Of a stretch of 64,000 nucleotides of DNA, positions 1 through 11,750 are shown piece by piece (within the stretch, counting starts at the first letter, position 1; the number at the start of each line of letters is the position of its first letter). A model generated the notes under the pieces. The model saw only the letters and a list, made by a program, of their open reading frames with translations. It was not told the DNA's origin and did no database searches. This stretch comes from Ophioceras dolichostomum (lineage: Eukaryota > Ascomycota > Sordariomycetes > Magnaporthales > Ophioceraceae). The stretch lies in contig PYST01000111.1 in the NCBI GenBank assembly GCA_003049485.1, forward strand, positions 43,094 to 107,093, written 5' to 3'. Both the position numbers and the translations under genes were made by a program.

Positions 1-888
1 GGAATCTACTCGGAGGAGACCATTTTCACCGACGCGGGAAAGATGGCACTCTGACCACTCTGACCGCTGTTGCTATGGCATTCGTCGCTTCGGTTCCGTC
101 CAAACAAGTCATCGCTGAACGATGAATCACAGGTGATCTCTTGGGCACGGACGGGCTGAACGGCTGATGAGATCTCCGTCGTATGATCGCATCATCGTTA
201 TTCGTTCTTTTGCGTGCAACAGGACCTCTCGACGGATCATCTTTTTGCCTATTGTGCGAGGATGAGGAAGATTATCAACGGTAGAGGGTCCGGACTTTGG
301 ATTCTGGAGAGGCATTTTTTGTCTTTTCGAGACTCGCCCCTGGCTGCCTCGCTGACTCCATGCAGCTTTCTTCCGGCCTCGATCTTGATCTCGCACCATC
401 TTCGACTGATGGGGTTTAGTTACCGACCGATAGGCGGCACTGCGGCAATGCAAGAATATGGTGGACATACCCCGGATCTCTCCGAAGATGGAGGACCCAT
501 GTTTCCCTTGTACCTTTTCCAAGGCAGTCCGCATATTGGGTATGGCCAATTGGACGACGATCGGATCCGTATAGCGGTGCTCTTTCGACTATATCCTTTG
601 CGTGGCTTGGATCGTGCACTACCAGTTGGCATTGGGACAAGAGAAAGAAAGGACGCCAGATCGTGACGAAGGAGCATGGCGATATTATAGATTTACTAGT
701 CCAAATTCCGAGACACCTTCCTATCCGCCTGTATTCCCCAAGTTGCGCTCCGTAAACTCCGTACTCCTTCAGCTGTGTTATCACAGTGACATACCTATGC
801 CAAAGACGTCGTAATCTACCTAGGTAGCTACCTACCCCATACATCCACTGTTATCATTTCGCTGTCATTCCCGTCCCTGGAGAGCTTC
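1..888. other. Intergenic, no gene recognised
   Basis: Open frames here are short, overlap on both strands and match no protein family I recognise. The stretch lies downstream of the ankyrin gene, which ends at 889. A palindromic TACCTAGGTA-type motif sits at 816-836. Confidence 0.6.
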
Positions 889-3275
889 TCACCGCACCCC
901 CGGCCCCCCTTTCTGCATCTCAAGACTATCGTAGTCCGGCGGCGGCATCGACATTGCTGACCCTGCAATACCCATCGCCGCCGCCGCTGCCTCGGTGTCC
1001 TCCAGTGGTGGCGGCGGCTCGCTTGCTGATGGTTGCATCTGAGGTGGCTGTTGCGGCTGTTGCAGCTGTTGCAGCTGTTGCGGATGCTGCGGATGCTGTG
1101 GATGCTGTGGATGCTGCGGATGCTGCTGCGCGGACACCACCGTCGGCTGCTCCGGGATAGGCAAAGCCCCGTAGCCCCTGAGCAGATTGACAATATGCGA
1201 GCGTCCCGTAGCGGTCGCGAACACCAAAGGCGAACACGCGCCCTCCAGGTTCGGGTCCGCCCCGTGCTCGACTAGCAGCCGGACGATGCGGTCCTTCCCC
1301 CTGACCTGTAGCGCCTGCATCAAGGGTGTCCTGCCCAGCGCGTCCTTCGCATTAGGGTTCGCGCCGTGCTTGACGAGCAGCGCGGTCAGGTCGTCGTCGC
1401 CGTCCGCGATGCTACGTAAGAGAAGGGTCTCGTTGGACGACGTGTCGACGAGCTGGTTGGGCGAGACACCACGCTCGAGGAAGAGTTTGATGGTGGCTTT
1501 GTTGTTGTAAATGTTTTCGTTATTGTTGGTGTTGGCAGAGTTGGTGGCGGCATCTTCGCGGTGCTGCTTGACCAGGTGCATGATGCAGGACCGTCCGTAC
1601 AAGTCCGTCGCGTTGGGGTCTGCGCCTTTGGCGAGGAGGGGCTCGATGAGGTCCGAGCGGCGGTTCTTCACGGCGTGGACGAGTAGTGGCTGACCCGTCA
1701 GGTCGCCGACGTTGGGGTCTGCGCCGCGGTCGAGGAGGAGCTTGAAAATGTCTGCGCGGTCAGAGGGGCTGGGCGTGCCAGGGACGACGGGCGTTGCCGG
1801 GCTGGTTGGAGCAGAGACGAGGTTGGCGGCGATGTGAAGAACGGGCTGGCCCGAGATGTCGCGCGAGTTGGCGTCCGCGCCGTGCAGGAGGAGCGAGTGC
1901 ACCACGTCGGGACGGCCAGTCTGCACGGCGGTGACGAGGATGGGTCGCCCGGACCCGTCGCGCATGTTGGCGTCGGTGCCGTTGCTGAGCAGGAGGCGCA
2001 CCATGCGCGCGTTCCCGTCCTGCACCGTGTCGAGGAAGTAGGGCTGGCCCCAGCCGTTGCGCTCGCTCGCGTCCGCGCCCCGGTCCAGCAGCAGCTTGAC
2101 CATCTCCGGGCTGCCGACCTTGGCGGCGTGGAAGAGCGGCGGGCGGCTGGACTTGCCCCCGTCCTTGGCCCGCACGTTGGCGCCGCCGTGGTCGATCAGC
2201 CACTGTGCGGTCGCCACCTGGTTGGCCAGCACGGCGCAGACGAGCGCCGTCTTGCGCTCCTCGTTGCGCCCGTCCGGGTTGGCGCCCTGGGCGATGAACC
2301 CCTTGACCTGCTGGAGGTCACCGCGCGAAGCGGACTGGCAGAGCGCCGTGACGTACGGCTCCGGCTTGGGCCGCAGGCTGGCCGTCAGCGCTTGGAAGCC
2401 TTGAGATATCCCGTCGAAAAAGCCACCTCCTCCGCCGCTGCCCTTCCCTTTGGATGCCTTGCCCGGGGTTGGTGGTTCGCTAGGGCCGGCTTGCGGTGTG
2501 ATTGGGCTGTGATCCCCTGCTCCTGGCTCTGAAGACGGAGAGCCAACGGCGCCTGGAACCTGAAGCTGGTGTGGGTGTGGCGACCGCTGTTGATGAGAAT
2601 ACGCGGATGCTGGTAGCTGTGAGAGCTCGATTAGGATGTCGCGCCGTGTGAGGACCTCATTACATGCCTCTGCGAATTCCGCCAGGACTCGCTGGGAGTT
2701 ACGGGTAGCCATTATCGCTTCCTGTGCGCTTGCGTCCCTGCTATTTGATCTTAGATGCAAAAGGGTTGGCCGTGTTAACAAAGAATCGTAGGTCTGGGTC
2801 GTAGGTTGGAGAGTGGCTTGGTGGTGATGATGGAGAGATAGGGGGGGTTGGGGGTAGCCTACATCTCCAGTATTTCCCGCACGAGCTCACACAACGCCAT
2901 CTCGGTCTGCAGCAAAGTCTCGTAGTCCTCGAGCACCTCCGGGTCGACCGCGAACTGGGGGCGGTCAAAGGACCGGACCCGTCGGAGCTGCTTGTCGACG
3001 ATGGCCCACGTTTTCTCGGCCTCGTCCAGCGAGGTGGTCAGCACGGCCTGGACTGAGCCTGAGATCACACGGGCCTTGCGAATCGAGTCGGAGAGGCTGT
3101 CGACCACGGCGCTGAAGGTATGTATCTCTTCGCCCAGGAGAGCGAGGTGCGGCTGCGATGGGGTCGATTCGTCCCATTGCTGGAGCGTCTCGTCGACCTC
3201 GGTGCGGGTCGCGATCACTCGCACCGCGATCGCTTCGCAGCGGGACACCGCCGAGGCCACGGAAAATGTCGCCAT
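889..3275 (-). CDS. Ankyrin-repeat protein with fungal N-terminal helical domain
   Basis: Two exons, 2863-3275 and 889-2740, give 754 aa. The intron (2741-2862) has a GTAGGC donor and a tandem TAGCAG acceptor, and both acceptor choices keep the frame. ATG is at 3275. The first ~137 residues are alpha-helical and resemble the fungus-specific N-terminal regions found on ankyrin/STAND-type proteins. A Ser/Pro/Gly-rich linker follows, then about ten ankyrin units with the LLLDRGADPN and LLVKHGANPN consensus. The tail is low complexity, rich in His-Pro-Gln and Gln, then Pro and Ala. There is no enzymatic domain, so a protein-protein interaction role is inferred. No signal peptide or membrane segment is visible. 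The partner and pathway are unknown. Confidence 0.85.
1047..1130. repeat. 9-nt coding minisatellite (HPQ/QLQ)
   Basis: Imperfect tandem 9-nt units of the type GATGCTGCG/GATGCTGTG, then GTTGCAGCT, lie inside the 3' part of the ankyrin gene. On the coding strand they encode the His-Pro-Gln and Gln-Leu-Gln runs near the C-terminus. The unit is a multiple of three, so copy-number change would keep the frame. Confidence 0.8.
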
Positions 3276-5095
3276 GCCGTCTGTTTTCTCCTGTCTACCG
3301 TCGTCCTGCGTCTTGTCTTGTAACCCTCTATCGCTGCTTGCACGACCACCCCCTTTTTGCCCTTTTAATATGTTACTTATTGGACCTTGTCAAGATCTCA
3401 ATGGCCAGCTAGCTGTGAAGTTTGGGGTGTTGTTTGGTTGCTGCCTGATGGTGGGGAAATGTCGGAAAAAGCCTCTTGCATGCAGCACCTACGGTCGCTA
3501 GTAGCTATGATGGCTGAGGAGTGGGTTCTTGTCGCCGCTGATGATATGTTGAACTTAGCTGGTCGGCTTCTAGTGCGGCGGCCTGGTGTTGTCGTCCTAG
3601 CCGCGAATGTCTCCTGTCTTCAATGATAAAATCCGGCCGCCTCCAAAAGGAATTGGCGGATGTTAAAAAGACATGGAAGCTCTTGATCCTTCAGGACCCA
3701 TGCCTAGCAGCCAAAGACCTAGAGGTAGATGCCAGATAAACAGTTGGGCTGCATCCTAGCTTCATGCAGGTTATCGTCGTCGTCAGGCCATCCTCCTCAG
3801 TTTTGTTATCACTTGCTGGTGGGAGGTTGCATGCATGACTTCTCGGATGCCGTGGGTCCCCGGTCTTCGTCTCCGGATCGCGGAGCAGCAGTGGGTGTAG
3901 GGCTGGATTAACCTTTGCAGGGCCAAGTGGGTTTGGCGGCTACCAGTTTGTGAGGTGGAGGAGTAGGGGAAAGCAGCTTGAGAGCCATGGCTTCTCCAAT
4001 GGTCGCGATAGCTGCCTGGCGCCATGGAGAGCGCACGGCAAGGCGTGTGGCGCCTGGCATGAAAAAGCACGCACCCGAATCCATCAGTCGAAGGGGGATG
4101 ACGCGTTTGGTCAAAGCCAAGGTGCCAAATTCGTCCATCTATCCACCTAATTCATCAGCGCCTCGTTGGAAGAGATTGTCTGGGAACCTGGAGTTTGAAA
4201 GCCGCTTGTGGGTGTAACTGGGAGACGTAAGCTCGAGGCTGGTTCGGGGCAGCGTCTGCCCGTACCCTGCATCCCAGGAGCGTGCTGATGACGTTGCCAG
4301 CGGGGCGCGGGGCGTTTTTCTCCTTCTTCAGGGCTCACTCAATCAATCATCAAACTTCGAACAAACCAGTCTGGACGCTGTCAATTCGTCCAAATGCGAG
4401 GTCGCGTCCCGTCAATGTGTTTGCAGTCTGCCCATGCGATTCTGTCCTTCAGTTCTTATCTAACTGTTGTTCCTAATTCTCTTGAGAAGGCTACACCTAC
4501 GGCGTGTCCGATGCCTTCTTCCTTCTGCATTTTCTTCTTACTCTCATTTTCGCCGTCGCCACAACAACATCATCGGTGAAAAGGGGGACGAATCGACCAA
4601 CAAAACGGACCGATTTCCTAATCCACGACCCAGCTCTCAATCCAGCTGTCAAGCCGCCTATTACCGCCATCACTAATCGAAACCTGTCCAGGGCGAGGTC
4701 TGGCAAGTACAGGCGACCGCGCTGCGGGTCGAGCTCGACCATCCATGATTGCCGCGGAAACACCGACCCGATCTTCCGTACAGGCCGTTTAATATTTTGA
4801 TGGGAACCCGGAAACCATATGGATGACTGCCACTATGCTTGCTACTCCCTCTGTCCCTGAAATTTCGCGGTTAGTCGGGTAGTTGACAGGTCATTTTGGT
4901 GAATTTTGCCAAGGGCCAAGTACAAGAGAGAACTCAATCTCCTATCAAAAGTACGCGACGACAGGAGACAGACAGAGCAACGGTGCAATCCTGACCATGG
5001 GAGAAGGAACAGCAGCAAATTGACACAGTGTCGAATGGCTAAAAGGCATGAAGAAAGACTCGATCTCATCAATATCCACCCTCTGCTCTGGTCGT
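3276..5095. other. Intergenic: promoter of ankyrin gene and 3' side of ERG6
   Basis: This 1.8 kb separates the ankyrin start codon (3275) from the ERG6 stop (5096). Reading frames are short and low quality, and I could not assemble a spliced gene. The part next to 3275 should hold the ankyrin promoter, but no clear TATA box was seen. Confidence 0.5.
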
Positions 5096-6355
5096 CTACA
5101 ACGGCTTCCTCGCCACCATCAAAAACATGGGCGTGAACAACCTCTCCTTCCCGCCCAGCACCAGCGCCTCGGCCGCCTTGGCCAAGCTGTCGGCCGTCTT
5201 TCTCGTGCCCGGCGGCGCCAGCCCCGTGGCCTCCAGCACGGCCATGAACGCGTGCGCGATGGCCCTCCCTGTCGGCGTCATGCGGAAGGTGCTGAAGAAA
5301 TCGCCCAGGCTCTGCGACCTGCTCCAGCTCCCCGCGTCGAGCGGCCAGTACCAGGGCGCGGTGTCCTTCCGCTCCGCGAGGTCCTCGTGCTCGAGCAGCT
5401 CGAAGCCGGCGGCCTTGATGGCGGCCAGCGCGTCCTTTGCGGACATCATGTTGGCGATGCCGTCCCCCTGCTCGATGTCGAGCCTGATCTGGCGGTGGCG
5501 GACGTCGTCTGGGTTGTACCTGTCCGTCATGACCCACTCGTACACGCCGAAGATGCCGCCGGGCTTGAGCACCTTGAAGATCTGGCTGTAAACGCCCTCG
5601 AGTGTGGGCGCGTGCACGGTGGCCTCGATGGCGTACACCATGTCAAAGGTGCCCTCGTCGAAGGGCAGGTGCATGAAGTCGCCCTGCATGAACTGCAGCT
5701 GGTCCGACAACCCGTCCATCTCGGCGTAGCGCGTCGCCCGCTGCACCTGGTACTCGTTGATGGTCAGGCCCGTGATGTAGGCGCCCGTGAACTTGGCGAT
5801 CTCGCGCGCCGGCCCGCCGACGCCGGAGCCGGCGTCGAGCACCTTCATCCCCTTGCGGATCGACATGCTGTGGGCGAGGTAGTGCTCGTGGCGGGCGATG
5901 GCCGCCTTGAAGCGCTCGCCTTGGGAGAAGCGGCAGAAGTGGAAGGACTGGCTCCAGCCGTATTCGTAGAGGTCCGTAGCCAGATTGTAGTATCTTTTGA
6001 CCAGTGATGTCAGCCATCTCTCCGTCGGTCCGCAGTGTAATAGTGCACCGGGGTAGTGGGCAACCGGGAGGGCTTGCAGGAGGAAGCCCACTCACTGTCT
6101 CGTCAGAGAGGCATAGTCGTCCTTCCTAGCCTCCCGAATCTCGGCCGTCTCTTCCTTGGCCGTCTTGTTGTCCCAGTGCTGGAAATACTCGTCCACGGCC
6201 GCCTTCTGCGCCTCGTGGTTCTTCTTTCCGAGCATGGAGCTGAAGCCGCCCTTGTTGTTGGCGCTGCCCTTGTGCAGGACCTGCTCGAACGTCATGTCGC
6301 GGGCGAGAGCGACGTGCGTCTCGCTCGAGGTCTTCTGCGGCTGCTTTGACGCCAT
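5096..6355 (-). CDS. erg6: Sterol 24-C-methyltransferase (Erg6)
   Basis: Exons 6096-6355 and 5096-5993 give 385 aa, the normal Erg6 length. The intron (5994-6095) has a GTGAGT donor, a CTGAC branch motif and an AAAG acceptor, and restores the conserved junction [16 protein letters not shown]. The enzyme transfers a methyl group from S-adenosylmethionine to C-24 of zymosterol/lanosterol-type sterols in ergosterol synthesis, on the ER or lipid droplets. Visible motifs: [14 protein letters not shown]-binding motif [12 protein letters not shown] (about residues 138-148), the IEATVHAP motif and the VLKPGG..GVYEWV post-I region. Motif I reads GSG where most homologues have GCG, an apparently tolerated change that may mark a paralogue. 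Many filamentous fungi carry more than one erg6 copy, so this need not be the main one. Confidence 0.93.
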
Positions 6356-6948
6356 GTCTGCCGAGCAACAAAGGGACGAGATGATGTTCTAGAAGTTGCG
6401 TCTTTTTTTTCTTGTAGTTCGTGATATTGGTGGTTAGTCGGGGCGCCTTGGTGGTCTGGTGATGAGATGCAAGTCACTGTTGAAAGGACCCTCTGCATTT
6501 CCAGCGCACGCCTTCGAGCTTTATATGCACGTGTCTACCGGCGACTTTTTCTTCACCGCAGTTCCTGTTATTTCAAGTTTCCTCCCTGCCCCCTTTTTTA
6601 TCTCTTTTCCGTTCTTGCTTCCCTTTATCTCACCCGAACTCGAACTCGAATGCGGACTCGAATGCGGAGCCGAACACGAAAACGAAAAGAAGCCAAAGAC
6701 ACAACAACTGCAACTGCAATGTAGTATCGAAAAGAAGTAGAACCAAATACAAAACTGTCTGTAGTAAGGAGATGGGAATCGTTTTTTGATGCCGCGTTCA
6801 TCGAAGATAGGTGGGCGGGTGGCCGCCCCCTTTTATCTCCGTCTTTAGTCCCCTCACCACGCCACGCACCACCATCACTGAACCTCATCCCTTCGGCCTC
6901 CCACACTCCCACGCCAAATCCCTCATCCCATCCCAGATTGCACGCACC
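6356..6948. other. Intergenic: ERG6 promoter side
   Basis: This lies between the ERG6 start and the 3' end of the upstream hydrolase gene, both on the minus strand. Around 6640-6690 is a short degenerate direct repeat of CGAACT/CGAATGCGG units. No gene or recognised sterol-response element was found. Confidence 0.5.
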
Positions 6949-8124
6949 CTATTTATCCCACTCTTCGTACTCATCCAGCCCAGTCTCCCACAAAAAGTCG
7001 TCCAGCAACTCCCCAACCTCCTCGTTGCCCAGATCCGCAAACGGAATATGCGTGCTCCCCGTCAAGCCCTTATCCCTCCCGAGCATGACAACCTCAGCAT
7101 TGCCCCCATACTTGTTAATCAACTCCGCGCATCTCCTCGACTGCTTCACATACTGATGCGACTCGGCCCTATTATCCCCCCACACGAACTGTATCCCCTG
7201 CAGCCTCGCCAGCTTCTTGAAGTCTTCCAAGGGAACCACGTACGGTCCGAACCCGCCCCTCGAGTTTCTAATCCCTGGCTCGTTATCGGGGAACACGTAC
7301 CCCATGCTCTCGTACGCCACTATCCCCTTGATGTTCCTCCCGCTCGCCTTCGTGACCGTCAGCTGCGCGCGCAGGCCCGCGGCTGAGTTGGTTAGGTAGA
7401 CGATTTCCCGTCCGATGCGTCCCGAGTCCGCCGCCACGGCCGCGGAGTCCGAATGCAGCTCCACGCTCTCCGTGGTGTCGAACTCCTCGTACCTGCTCGC
7501 CGTGGCCTGCTTCCACGCGAAGTCGCTCCAGGTCGGGAACCGGACGTCGGGCCACCAGGTGCCGAAACGCGGACCGAAGTTCCAGCCCACCCAGTTGCCC
7601 TGGTCCCTATACGCCACCCTGTACCCCGTAGAGTTCTTGCAGCTCCAGTTCGCCCTGCCCACGCGGGGGCCATCCCACAGGTACACCTTGTAGTCTTTCC
7701 GTAGGAACATGTCCTTAAACCCTTCGCCGCCGTCCCAGGCGTTCTGCCACACCTGCGTGCTGGAGGAGTGCCACATAACAAGCGACGTTTTGCGCGGTTC
7801 CCAGGGGATGAAGTACTCGATGTAACCGTGGTCGCAGCTGAGGGTCTGGTTGCCGTTGCGCGGGTTCGTGATGACTTTTCCTCCGATGGGAAAGCCACCT
7901 GACCGGTCGAGCGCGATAGGGCTGTACCAACCTTTGGCACCGTCCCAGTGGTCTTCGGGCTCCGTGACTGGCGAAGGATGTGTGCTGTTGCCGTATGGAG
8001 CTCGTGCTGCTGCCACCTGTGCTGCCGGTGCCAGTGAGAGGGCGGCAAGAAGGGTGGTGATGACCATCCTCAGGCCAGGGGCAGCAAAGCCTCCTGGCCG
8101 GTTCTTCTGATGATTTGCCATCAT
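6949..8124 (-). CDS. Secreted alpha/beta hydrolase, esterase-713-like
   Basis: Single-exon gene. The frame runs upstream to 8298 without an ATG, so I start at the first ATG (8124, part of an ATG-ATG pair; 391 aa). An ATG at 8067 is an alternative that places the hydrophobic signal peptide (VITTLLAALSLAPAAQVAAA) right at the N-terminus. The body has the features of the fungal/bacterial esterase-713 branch of alpha/beta hydrolases: the WDGPRVGR region after a strand, a nucleophile-elbow-like LTNSAAG with Ser, the acidic AYESMGYVFPD segment, and a C-terminal catalytic-His motif GSTHIPFADLGNEEV. Several N-glycosylation sequons (NST, NQT, NWS, NST) fit secretion. The substrate is unknown; ester hydrolysis is inferred from the family. 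Confidence 0.78.
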   Translation of the reverse strand: MMANHQKNRPGGFAAPGLRMVITTLLAALSLAPAAQVAAARAPYGNSTHPSPVTEPEDHWDGAKGWYSPIALDRSGGFPIGGKVITNPRNGNQTLSCDHGYIEYFIPWEPRKTSLVMWHSSSTQVWQNAWDGGEGFKDMFLRKDYKVYLWDGPRVGRANWSCKNSTGYRVAYRDQGNWVGWNFGPRFGTWWPDVRFPTWSDFAWKQATASRYEEFDTTESVELHSDSAAVAADSGRIGREIVYLTNSAAGLRAQLTVTKASGRNIKGIVAYESMGYVFPDNEPGIRNSRGGFGPYVVPLEDFKKLARLQGIQFVWGDNRAESHQYVKQSRRCAELINKYGGNAEVVMLGRDKGLTGSTHIPFADLGNEEVGELLDDFLWETGLDEYEEWDK

Positions 8125-8751
8125 CAGTCGTGGTTGTGAGTCGCCCCAGTCATTGCCCTCCTTGCTGTGCCGTGCCGCAGCCGCATTCTCCTCGATAGAG
8201 TAGGACGTTCTGATCCTTTTGTACTCATATGTACTCCCCGAGTACAAAATGTCGCGGGAGATCTGACGCAATCGTTGTCTTTCTAAAGTGAGGGGCAACT
8301 CTGCTGATCAAGTGCATCCACCAGATTAATTCTCCGGTCGCTATTTTTTTTTACTGCCGCTGCTCCTTGGGTTCCAGTGGCGGGGAATATTGTTTCCTTG
8401 ACAGCATCTTTTGTGATCCTCCCTCTTAGCCTAAAGGACGCGTGGGCGTCTTGTGTATGTACCCCAGATTTCGCCTCGGCAGAGATCTTAGCCCGGGATC
8501 CAGGGCTTCCGGGATGCGGAATCCGCGTGCCGGCTGTAGTTAAACCTCCCGTCCGATTACGTGTTCCCGACGTACTATTGCCCCCTCGCTCAATGAGGTC
8601 ATTGGCCTTCGAAGTTGGCAGTGATATGCAGGTTTATATTCCTAGTGTGATGTATATGCTAAGTGTGTTTAGGGGAGGGGGGTTTCAAATATGAGAAGTC
8701 CGATACTACAATACTTCTTCTAGTAGTATAGGCAGCTACCTACCTAATCAG
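8125..8751. other. Intergenic between hydrolase 5' and DUF2235 gene 3' ends
   Basis: This holds the promoter and leader of the esterase-like gene, including the inverted repeat at 8217-8249, and the 3' flank of the DUF2235 gene. A CTACCTACCTA motif lies at 8736-8746. No additional gene was recognised. Confidence 0.55.
8217..8249. promoter_or_regulatory. Perfect 10-bp inverted repeat upstream of hydrolase gene
   Basis: TTTTGTACTC (8217-8226) is repeated exactly in inverse as GAGTACAAAA (8240-8249). The 13-nt spacer contains a further GTACTC. It lies about 95-125 nt upstream of the ATG at 8124, so it may be a binding site for a dimeric transcription factor or a leader hairpin. The function is inferred from position and symmetry only. 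Confidence 0.4.
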
Positions 8752-11750
8752 CTAGTCTTTGCTATCCACTGCAGGACTTGAAAGTCCCTTGGACGCCTCG
8801 TTTGCATTCCCATCCACCTCCGCACTCTTTGTCTTCCTCTTCACCCAAACCTCCCCGACCAGATCCCCCTCCTCGCCCACACAAACCCACTCCCCCATCC
8901 CCCACTCCCTCGGCGCGACTTTGTGTCCTCTGCCCCCGCCCCCGACGATCAGGTTGCCAGGTCTGTACCCCTCGTCGGCCCTCATCCTCCTGATCACGCT
9001 GCCGTGAACCCTCGCGTCATCGGGCACGTCGCGCACTTCCCCCCTAGGCAGCGGCCAGCGGATAGGCTTCCACGACCCGTCCGGCTGCAGGTCCATGCGG
9101 CGGAAGGGGAGGTACTCCATCAGCCGCCAGGAGAGGACGGTGGTGTGCGCCATGCCACTGGTGTAGGATAGGGAGTCGTGGAGGGTGGCGGTGTGGGATT
9201 GGCAGAGCATTGAGTGGAAGGGCGAGAGGAGCGGGGAGGAGGAGGACGGGGACTCTGCTACATGATCGGATGCGGCGCGGTCGGGGCCGTTGACAGCTCT
9301 AGGAAAGAAGGACTGCCCGTTGCCGTTGCCATTGCCGTTCACGGCAGGCGAGGCGGGCTGGCTGGAGCTGTCCACGCGGATGTTGGGAATGGTCGTCCCA
9401 AAGTCCACAGCCGAAGAAGCAGACGCGGCGAAGTCCGTGGTGGCTATGTAGTGGGCATCATCAACGGCTGCATGGCTCTCACCAGCACCAGCACCACCAC
9501 TACAATCCGCAGCGTCCTGATGGAAAGGCTCGTGATCAACGCCCTCGTACTCGCCATCGGCACACCCCATGGCAACAACTTTGTCCAAATCGAACTTCAG
9601 CCCCGCCCGCATCGCCTCGCGAACCATCCACGCGAGGGGGATGTGGCTGGCGCTCTTCTTCTCCCCGGGCACCATGTCCCATCCGCCGCCGATGTCGCCG
9701 TGCCCACCCGCGAACCACACCTCGTCCACGTCCTGGTCCGACTCGTCTGAACTGTCATAGCCGTCGGATACGTCAGACGCGTCGGGGATGTCGGCGAACT
9801 CTTCTTCGGTGGCGGCGGCGACAGATGAGGCGCGACAGTCGTCGTCGTTTGTTGCGTCTTGGTGGCGAGTGGGGTAGTGAGGATCCAGAGGGTCTAGGGG
9901 ACCGGGTGTGTGAGAGTCGCGCGCGTCGTGGTACATCGCTGATGCGCATGCGGACTCGGTGGTGCGATGGCTCGTTGCTGTGGTGGCTGTTGCGCGGGAT
10001 TTGGAGCGGGCGTGGTGGTGGCGGTTGTGGGGACGGTATGGTGCTGGGTTTCCTGATGTTGATGACGATGGCTGGACCGGATCGCCTAGTCCCAGGCCTA
10101 ACTGTGACGGGCGACGGCCGCGTGTGTCCGCTTCCAGATGGGTATGATCCGGCTCCAACTCCGGCTCCAACCCCGGCTCCAATCCCGGCTGCTGGTCTCG
10201 CTGGGGCTCTTTGCCTGTGCCATTCAGAGTGCCACTGCCGCCCTCACCAGCTGCAGCGCCGCTCCCGCCATTCACATCCGGGACAGGCTCGACGATGGTG
10301 GGTCTCCGCTGCTGACGGGGGTGCTTCCCACGGTACTTCTCATGTATATCATGAAGCACCTTCGCGGCCGCGCTCTTCACTTTCTGCTTCTTCTTTGCTG
10401 CGTGATGATCGCCATGGCCTGCGTGGCTGCTCTGATAGATCAGATCCTGGCGGAACTTGGCGCGTCTCTCGTCGATGCTGACGGCGTGACGCACCACCTT
10501 CGCCGAACTCCTCGCCGTATAGGGAAACCGCGACCCCGCGCGCTCCATCCACGCCGTCTCGAAGCGCGGCACGCTATTGACCGTGTCGAACAGGCCCAGG
10601 AACCGGATCCTCCTCACAGGCCGGCTGAACGTCTCCCTGAACCCCTTGAGGAACGCATACATCGCGTCCTTCTTCCGTATTTCCTCCTCACGCTGCTTCA
10701 GTTTCTTCTCGTCGAGCCTTATCGCTCCCATCGTCCCACTCCCATTCCCATCATCGCCGTCGCCGCCACCGATGCCACCGTCATCACCACCACCCCCTGA
10801 CCTCCGGCACTGCCACTGCGCAAACGCCTTCCACGCGAAGACGACCATCTCCTCGTTGCCGTGCGACAGCAGGCCCACGTAGTCGATCATCTCGGCCAGG
10901 AACCGGGCGATGTAGGCGCCGCGCGAGAAACCGAAGATGTAGATCTCGTCCCCGGGCGAGTAGAACCTCATCAGGAAGCGGTAGCCACCCACTACGTGCT
11001 GGTCGAAGGACGAGCCGACGGCCGAGTCCTTGGCCTTGGTGTACCAGGACTTGAAGCGCGCCTTTAGGGAGGTGTGGGAGAGGCTGTTGGAGACTACGTA
11101 TGTCCCGATGCCGGCTGTTTTTGCGGCAACCAGTTAGTTAGTCCAGCCGATACGTCAGTCAGGGCGGAGGATGAACTGTGGGAGGGATCTTTGAACTGAA
11201 CGTGGCCGAACTGGACTGGACTTGACCGGAACGGAACGTACGCTGGTAGTAATGATCTGGTTGTAGCGAAGATGATGATAGTCACGAGTTAGCACCGCAA
11301 TAAGAACTGATTGGGCACTTGCCTGGTGCAGGAAAAAGGATACTTACACTGATTGCTAGCAGTACGGTCCAACATCCTGAAGATCTTCAGAATGTTGCTA
11401 TCGCTGTCGTCGCCGCGGAACTTGTTTCCCGTGCCGTCGAAACAGAGCACCAGCTTGCGCGGCTTCCTGCGTCCCTCCCCCTGACGGGGCGGCGGTGCCG
11501 TCCAGGCCTTGGCGTCAGGGAGTACTGAACTCGGCGGGCGATGTTGTGAAGGCCGACCATAACTGGACTCTCTGCTGATTTCCGGCCATTTCTGTTGGGG
11601 GTCGCCGCCGCCGCAGTGGTCGTGGCCATGATCATCGAATGATGCGCTGGGATCACCTGGCCTACCGGCTGAGCCACCAGGATGTGCAGGTCCTGCGTCG
11701 TGGGCATGGCCGTTCTGGCTAGTGTTTGGGGCTAGGTGGTCTCTGTCCAT
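8752..11750 (-). CDS. DUF2235 (Tle1-like) alpha/beta hydrolase, with microexon
   Basis: Three exons: 11348-11750, a 15-nt microexon 11242-11256, and 8752-11114, giving 926 aa. Intron 1 (11257-11347) has GTAAGT/CCAG; intron 2 (11115-11241) has GTACGT/ACAG. The splice restores the family motif YYQPGIGTY, which spans the microexon. The start is ATG 11750; the frame extends upstream only through a GTG. DUF2235 is the catalytic domain of Tle1-type phospholipases and many fungal hydrolases. Seen here are LCFDGTGNKF (about residues 102-111) and the nucleophile motif GFSRGAYIAR with Ser near 203. The second half is long, acidic and low complexity (Asp/Ser/His/Gly-rich), with a late conserved block WRLMEYLPFRRMDL that belongs to the fungal DUF2235 C-terminus. 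No signal peptide. Lipid hydrolysis is plausible but unproven. Confidence 0.88.
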
